DNA of 9,462 bases, from assembly GCA_937915965.1 (NCBI GenBank), contig CALGHC010000178.1:1-9462 (forward strand), written 5' to 3'. The notes under the pieces were generated by a model. It saw only the letters and a program-made list of their open reading frames with translations, was not told where the DNA came from and searched no databases. The first letter of the stretch is position 1. Each line of letters begins with the position of its first letter. The position numbers were made by a program, and so were the translations under genes. The DNA comes from an uncultured Myxococcales bacterium (lineage in GTDB: Bacteria; Myxococcota_A; UBA9042). This document shows, piece after piece, positions 5,384 through 9,462 of the stretch.

Positions 5384-7741
5384 GTGATCAGCGGCTCGCC
5401 GGCGGTGTGCACCAAGGGAACGGGCGACTGCCTGGACAGCGGCACGTCCAAGGGTGTCGCGGCCAAGGACGTGCACCCGACCGCCGCCGAGGTGTGCAAC
5501 GGCGTCGACGACAACTGCAGCGGCAAGATCGACGCGGCCGACCCGGTCGAGCTGGCCAAGACCGCGCCAGATTGTTCGAAGCAAGAGGGCGTGTGCAAGA
5601 ACAGCAAGAAGTCTGCGAAGCTGTGCATTGGCGGATTGTGGGAGGCTTGCACCACCGAGACCTACGTCGACCACGAGGGCAGCTACGAGAAGGTCAGCGA
5701 CGAGACGAAGTGCGACGACAAGGACAACAACTGCAGCGGCACCACCGACGAGAGCTGCGACGACGACGGTGACGGCTACTGTGCCCTGGCGAAGGACACC
5801 AGCGGCAAACCAAAGGCATGTCCCAAGGGCGGCGGCGACTGCGATGACACCAAGACCGCCAAGGGCGAGGCGGTCAACCCGGGCGCCAACGAGTCGTGCC
5901 TGACCGCCTACGACGACAACTGCAACGGCGACACCAACGACGATGGCGCCGACTTCTGCGTCGACTACTTCTACGACGGCGACAAGGACGGCTGGGGTGA
6001 CTCAGGCAAACAGAAGTTCTGCCTCTGTGCTGCCATCGTCGGTATCAAGTACACGGCGACCAAGTCAGGCGACTGCGATGACGGCAAGAACGGCGCTGGC
6101 GCCGACACCCACACCTGGCACGACTCCAAGACGAACTCGGATCACGATATGGGCGACACCTGCGGCGTTGGAGCCTGCGCCAACGGCAAGGTGGTCTGCG
6201 ACGGCAAGAAGGCGTCGTGCGATTCGTCGAGCAAGTCCGGCGGCGAGACCTGCAACGACAAGGACGACGACTGCGATGGTTCGACCGACGAGGCGCTGAC
6301 CAGCACCACCGACGCCGGCTGCGTACTCAACGAGGGCGTGTGCAAGACCGACAAGGTCAAGGTCACCGCGCTGTGCACGGCTGGCACGTACGCTTGCAAC
6401 TACAGCGCCGTCGGCAGCTGGGTCGCCGACGAGAAGAGCAGCAACGGCACCTACTGCGACAACTTGGACAACGACTGCGACGGTACGACCGACGAGTCGA
6501 TCACCACGACCGACGTCGGCGAGTGCGGCGCCAAGGCGACCAAGGGCGCGTGTGCCGCCGATTCGGGCAAGATCGTCGTGACCTGCGGCGCTGGCGCCTG
6601 GACCTGCGACTATGGCGCCGTCAGCGCCTACAAGGCCACTGAGCAGAACAGCGGTGGCCTGAACTGCGACAACTTGGACAACGACTGCGACGGCACGACC
6701 GACGAGGCGGTCACCGGCACCGGCGCGAGCGGCTGCGACCCCAAGGCGACCAAGGGTGTGTGCGCCGCGGGCGCTGGCTCGATCGCCAGGACCTGCAGCG
6801 CTGGCACCTGGAGCTGCGACTACGCCGCGGTCAGCGGCTACACGGCTACCGAGCAGAACGCCAGCGGTTCGAACTGCGACAACAAAGACAACGACTGCGA
6901 CGGCACGACCGACGAGGCGGTCACCGGCACCGGCGCGACCGGCTGCGACATCAAGTCGACCAAGGGTGTGTGCGCCGCAGACGCCGGCTCGATCGCCAAG
7001 ACCTGCAGCGCCGGCACCTGGAGCTGCAACTACGCCGCCGTCAGCGGCTACACGGCCACTGAGCAGAACGCCAGCGCCTCGCACTGCGACAACTTGGACA
7101 ACGACTGCGACGGCTCGACCGACGAGTCGATCACCGGTACCGGCGCGAGCGGCTGTGACGCCAAGTCGACCAAGGGCGTGTGTGCAACCGGAGCCAGCTC
7201 GATCGCCAGGACCTGCAGCGCCGGCACCTGGAGCTGCAACTACGGCGGGGTCAGCGGCTACGCGGCCACCGAGCAGAACGCCAGCGGATCGCGCTGCGAC
7301 AATCTGGACAACGACTGCGACGGCTCGACCGACGAGTCGATCACCGGCACGGGTGGGAGCGGCTGTGACATCAAGTCGACCAAGGGCGTGTGTGCCGCCG
7401 GCGCCAGCTCGATCGCCAAGACCTGCAGCGCTGGCGTCTGGAGCTGCGACTATGCTGGCGTCAGCGGCTACACGGCCACCGAGGCGAACACCGCCGCCCA
7501 GCATTGCGACAACAAGGACAACGACTGCAACGGCTCGACGGACGAGTCGATCAGCGACGCGGACAAGACGGGCTGTCTCACCGCTGGCGTGTGCACGCCG
7601 GGCGCTGGTCAGATCAGCCGGTCGTGCACCGCCGGGGCGTGGTCCTGTGACTACTCAACGGTCCCGAACTGGGAGGAGGCCGAGTCCAGCTGCAGCGACG
7701 CAATGGACAACGACTGCAACGGCGCGACCGACGGCTGCTGA
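5384..7741 (+). CDS. C-terminal portion of the MopE-type repeat protein, separated by the TAG (likely decaying or not independently made)
   Basis: The same frame as the upstream lipoprotein continues from 5297 to the TGA at 7739-7741. GTG 5384 is only the first possible restart codon. It has a weak AAGG 5 nt upstream and lies inside a type B repeat, so independent translation is doubtful. The 785-residue product has no signal peptide or membrane segment. A Cys-rich protein of this type would not be expected to fold in the cytoplasm. From 5384 it carries 11 MopE-type motifs; a twelfth, CNDINDNC, lies between the TAG and the GTG. About 290 residues of mixed modules, including a Cys-poor stretch near DYFYDGDKDGWGD, lead into the 70-residue tandem array. 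The protein ends NDCNGATDGC, on a motif, as such proteins often do. The frame has no further stop or shift, so the interruption is recent, a sequencing artefact, or tolerated. If TAG were read as an amino acid, the full protein would be 2233 residues. Confidence 0.65.
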   Translation: MISGSPAVCTKGTGDCLDSGTSKGVAAKDVHPTAAEVCNGVDDNCSGKIDAADPVELAKTAPDCSKQEGVCKNSKKSAKLCIGGLWEACTTETYVDHEGSYEKVSDETKCDDKDNNCSGTTDESCDDDGDGYCALAKDTSGKPKACPKGGGDCDDTKTAKGEAVNPGANESCLTAYDDNCNGDTNDDGADFCVDYFYDGDKDGWGDSGKQKFCLCAAIVGIKYTATKSGDCDDGKNGAGADTHTWHDSKTNSDHDMGDTCGVGACANGKVVCDGKKASCDSSSKSGGETCNDKDDDCDGSTDEALTSTTDAGCVLNEGVCKTDKVKVTALCTAGTYACNYSAVGSWVADEKSSNGTYCDNLDNDCDGTTDESITTTDVGECGAKATKGACAADSGKIVVTCGAGAWTCDYGAVSAYKATEQNSGGLNCDNLDNDCDGTTDEAVTGTGASGCDPKATKGVCAAGAGSIARTCSAGTWSCDYAAVSGYTATEQNASGSNCDNKDNDCDGTTDEAVTGTGATGCDIKSTKGVCAADAGSIAKTCSAGTWSCNYAAVSGYTATEQNASASHCDNLDNDCDGSTDESITGTGASGCDAKSTKGVCATGASSIARTCSAGTWSCNYGGVSGYAATEQNASGSRCDNLDNDCDGSTDESITGTGGSGCDIKSTKGVCAAGASSIAKTCSAGVWSCDYAGVSGYTATEANTAAQHCDNKDNDCNGSTDESISDADKTGCLTAGVCTPGAGQISRSCTAGAWSCDYSTVPNWEEAESSCSDAMDNDCNGATDGC
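6251..7693 (+). repeat. Type C tandem array with an exact 210-bp (70-residue) core period
   Basis: The first Cys codon of each CDNLDNDCDG-type motif lies at 6251, 6455, 6665, 6875, 7085, 7295, 7505 and 7691. Spacings are 204, 210, 210, 210, 210, 210 and 186 bp. Each unit runs CDNLDNDCDGTTDES, then GCDxKSTKGVCAA, SIAKTCSAGTWSC, NYAAVSGYTATEQNAS, with six cysteines. The central units are nearly identical in DNA, even at synonymous sites, while the first and last are diverged. This is the usual pattern of an array growing from its centre by unequal recombination. Confidence 0.9.
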
Positions 7742-7838
7742 CCTGATTCGTGTCGGCATCGCGCTGGCGCCGCTTCTTTGTCCGCTGCCCGGCCGTTCGG
7801 CCTTCCATTCCTTCCGGGGCTAGCCGTCGCTTGCTCAA

Positions 7839-7867
7839 ATGCCGCAGGGATGCTTTGCTGCTACCCG
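7839..7867 (+). promoter_or_regulatory. Weak promoter candidate for the pseudouridine synthase gene
   Basis: ATGCCG (7839-7844) and TACCCG (7862-7867) are separated by 17 nt. Each hexamer alone is poor. TGCCG and GCTA sit exactly 20 nt apart, as they do in the stronger nuoB promoter (8840 and 8860). The gap 7742-7970 otherwise holds only small palindromes, GGCC-GTTC-GGCC at 7791-7802 and GGCTAGCC at 7818-7825. Neither has a T-tract, so I see no convincing terminator. Confidence 0.3.
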
Positions 7868-7970
7868 TGCGTTCTCAGCGCAGCAGATCGACCTTGAAGG
7901 CCCAACAAACTCGTGAGTTTCGACGGCAAGAACGGCGTCTCGACCCGATTCGACAACCGCAGGCACACCG

Positions 7971-8822
7971 ATGAGCACCACGTCCAACGGACAAACACCT
8001 GCGCGTCGCCCGGGCCTCAAGAAGGGCCCTGCGCTTGGTGGGCCGACCGGGGGAACGGGATCGGTCGAACCGACCGTACCGCTGCGCTCGCTCTTGACCA
8101 TCATCTACGAGGATGACGCCATCGTGGTGGTCAACAAGCGGCCTGGATTCCCGGTTGTACCGACGGGCGGATTTCGCGAGCGCAGCGTCGTGCGTGCCCT
8201 CGCCGCGGCGGGGTACGGCGAGCTGCAGCCGATCCACCGCCTGGAGCGCGAGGTCAGCGGTCTGGTCCTGATGTCGCGCAACAGCGACGTCGCCAAGGCC
8301 CTGCGCTGGAACTGGCGCAGCAACCTATGCGAGCGCACCTACCTCGCCGTCGTCAACGGCGACATCGCCGGCGCTCGCGGCCGCATCACCCTGCCGATCG
8401 GCTCCGTCCGTATCGGCCCGCCCAGCCGCAGGCGCCGCGTCATGACCGCCGAAGAGGGCGGCCGACCCGCCGAGACCCGCTGGAAGCTGCTGGCGCGCGG
8501 CCGCGGCATGTCCCGCCTGCAGATCACGGTCGGCAACGCCCGCCCCCACCAGGTCCGCATCCACCTCAACGCCATCGGCTACCCGGTTGTCAACGACTCG
8601 GTTTTTCGAGACATGGCGACCGAGGTCCCAATCGCTGATCTCGTTGGCGTACCGAGCCGCAGCGCCGATTCACCCAAGCTACCGCCCTATCAGGTCGCCC
8701 TGCATTGCGCCCGGGTCAGCATGCCGCACCCGGTCACCAACGAGATCGTCGTCTTCGAGGCACCAGTTCCTCGGCTGCTGATCGATCTGATGCCGGGCGC
8801 TTGGGTGGTCGAGGGGACCTGA
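7971..8822 (+). CDS. RluA-family pseudouridine synthase with Glu in place of the catalytic Asp
   Basis: This family isomerises uridine to pseudouridine in rRNA or tRNA. The 283-residue protein has a disordered basic N-terminus (residues 1-38), then the family core. YEDDAIVVVNKRPG (46-59) matches the usual opening strand and NKP.G motif. IHRLEREVSGLVL (88-100) is the catalytic motif, normally HRLD...SGL. ERTYLAVVNG matches the KRYLALV motif with its active-site Tyr. ARPHQVRIHL matches the TGRTHQIRVHL motif. There is no S4 domain, so it resembles the short RluA/TruC type. Residue 92 is Glu (GAG, 8244-8246) where the family's nucleophilic Asp is expected, so activity is uncertain. ATG 7971 has only AGG 7 nt upstream as a ribosome site; no better start is visible. 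The substrate cannot be predicted, and the neighbours do not suggest one. Family assignment is firm. Confidence 0.88.
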   Translation: MSTTSNGQTPARRPGLKKGPALGGPTGGTGSVEPTVPLRSLLTIIYEDDAIVVVNKRPGFPVVPTGGFRERSVVRALAAAGYGELQPIHRLEREVSGLVLMSRNSDVAKALRWNWRSNLCERTYLAVVNGDIAGARGRITLPIGSVRIGPPSRRRRVMTAEEGGRPAETRWKLLARGRGMSRLQITVGNARPHQVRIHLNAIGYPVVNDSVFRDMATEVPIADLVGVPSRSADSPKLPPYQVALHCARVSMPHPVTNEIVVFEAPVPRLLIDLMPGAWVVEGT

Positions 8823-8833
8823 GGCGCCGCCGC

Positions 8834-8861
8834 GCGCGTTGCCGCTCCTGGCGCAACGCGC
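8834..8861 (+). repeat. Perfect 9-bp inverted repeat before nuoB (operator or hairpin)
   Basis: GCGCGTTGC (8834-8842) and GCAACGCGC (8853-8861) are exact reverse complements around a 10-nt spacer. Arm centres are 19 bp apart, about two helical turns. The left arm includes most of the candidate -35 and the right arm abuts the -10. It could be a repressor operator. As RNA it could form a hairpin after the synthase gene, but no T-tract follows, so it is a poor intrinsic terminator. Confidence 0.75.
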
Positions 8862-8867
8862 TATACA
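8839..8867 (+). promoter_or_regulatory. Candidate sigma70-type promoter of nuoB
   Basis: TTGCCG (8839-8844; 4 of 6 to TTGACA) and TATACA (8862-8867; 4 of 6 to TATAAT) have the ideal 17-nt spacer. A start near 8874 leaves a leader of about 39 nt. The inverted repeat at 8834-8861 overlaps both the -35 and the spacer, so transcription may be controlled there. Confidence 0.55.
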
Positions 8868-8900
8868 AGCCGCCGGCCCCAAACAGGGCCCTGCGGTGTG

Positions 8901-8906
8901 AGAGGT
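8901..8906 (+). promoter_or_regulatory. Ribosome binding site of nuoB
   Basis: AGAGGT lies 6 nt before ATG 8913 and supports that start over an in-frame GTG at 8898, which would overlap the site and add five residues (MRGRT) not expected in the family. Confidence 0.6.
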
Positions 8907-8912
8907 AGAACG

Positions 8913-9437
8913 ATGGGAATCCTGTACAAGAAGAGCGTGGAAGGGCTGACCGACGGCTTCGCCGACGAGAGCGACGTGCTCAACGACAACGTCTGGACCA
9001 CCCGGGTCGAGGCCGTCGCCAACTGGGCCCGCAAGTTCTCGCTCTTCCAGTATCCGTTCGTCACCGCCTGCTGCGGCATGGAGTACATGTCGGTCAACGC
9101 GCCACAGCACGACATCGCCCGCTTTGGTTGCGAGGTGCCGCGCTTCACGCCCCGCCAGGCCGATCTGCTGATGGTCGTGGGCACGATCAATCACAAGAAC
9201 GCGCCGGTGCTCAAGCGCATCTACGAGCAGATGACCGAGCCCAAGTGGGTGCTGGCCTTTGGGGCCTGCGCCTCGACCGGCGGCTTCTACGACAACTACG
9301 CCACCGTGCCGGGAATCGACCACATCATCCCGGTCGACATCTACGTACCCGGTTGCCCGCCACGGCCCGAGCAGATCATGGACGCGATCCAGATGCTGAT
9401 GGACAAGATCCAGGGCAGCCGCGCCGATATCCGCTAG
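8913..9437 (+). CDS. nuoB: NADH-quinone oxidoreductase subunit B (complex I, 20 kDa subunit)
   Basis: NuoB carries iron-sulfur cluster N2, the last redox centre of complex I, which passes electrons to quinone at the junction of the peripheral and membrane arms. The 174-residue protein is complete. The four cluster ligands are Cys53 and Cys54 (TACCGMEYM), Cys119 (FGACASTGGFYDNYA) and Cys148 (VPGCPPRPEQI). Their spacing of 1, 65 and 29 matches the family. The RFG...PRQADLLMVVG segment and the DIYVPGCPPRPE signature are typical. The protein is soluble and bound to the inner face of the cytoplasmic membrane. An extra Cys73 sits in RFGCEVPRF, where many homologues have Ala or Met. The gene has its own promoter candidate and ribosome site and ends in TAG with 25 bp left in the window, so nuoC or nuoCD may follow. 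No nuoA lies upstream; the preceding gene is the pseudouridine synthase. Confidence 0.97.
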   Translation: MGILYKKSVEGLTDGFADESDVLNDNVWTTRVEAVANWARKFSLFQYPFVTACCGMEYMSVNAPQHDIARFGCEVPRFTPRQADLLMVVGTINHKNAPVLKRIYEQMTEPKWVLAFGACASTGGFYDNYATVPGIDHIIPVDIYVPGCPPRPEQIMDAIQMLMDKIQGSRADIR

Positions 9438-9462
9438 CCGCCCGGCCTCGTCGCACGCCAGC

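Noticed and set aside
6065..7504. A 479-residue minus-strand open frame over the 210-bp array
   Set aside because: Same antisense effect. Its apparent repeats simply mirror the + strand array.
6251..7741. CRISPR or non-coding satellite array suggested by the regular 210-bp repeats
   Set aside because: The period is a multiple of three and the frame is open throughout. The units encode a conserved Cys/Asp motif, so the repeats are protein modules.

Overview
The window is GC-rich, with strong G/C preference at third codon positions and all genes on the + strand. A very large, Cys/Asp-rich secreted lipoprotein built from MopE-type 'putative metal-binding' repeats sits next to a complex I gene. 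This suggests Myxococcota or a related former deltaproteobacterial lineage. That assignment is an inference from gene content; no rRNA or other phylogenetic marker beyond nuoB is present.

Layout. (1) 1-795: the 3' end of an unrecognised alpha-helical, HEAT-like protein whose start lies outside the window. (2) 835-1039: a promoter candidate, a leader of about 170 nt and a strong Shine-Dalgarno. (3) 1040-7741: one continuous repeat-protein reading frame of 2234 codons, cut by a single in-frame TAG at 5294-5296. The first 1418 residues carry a lipoprotein signal, a roughly 115-residue N-terminal domain and 17 copies of a C-x5-6-(D/N/Q)-C-x-x-x-x-D type motif. The part after the stop carries 12 more copies and ends in a precise 210-bp tandem array. 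(4) 7742-7970: intergenic, with a weak promoter candidate. (5) 7971-8822: an RluA-family pseudouridine synthase in which the catalytic HRLD motif reads HRLE. (6) 8823-8912: a short intergenic region with a perfect 9-bp inverted repeat lying across a promoter candidate. (7) 8913-9437: nuoB, complete, with all four N2 cluster cysteines.

The genes do not form one pathway. The lipoprotein would act at the cell surface or outer membrane, probably binding metal ions through disulfide-stabilised modules. The synthase modifies, or once modified, RNA. NuoB is a core electron-transfer subunit of complex I. The most notable signals are four. A point nonsense codon and a lost cysteine fall in the same repeat unit of the giant lipoprotein. 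Three six-cysteine module types are shuffled along that protein. The synthase has a conservative but normally disallowed change at its catalytic Asp. Three intergenic regions share the same promoter geometry, and the one before nuoB carries an operator-like palindrome.
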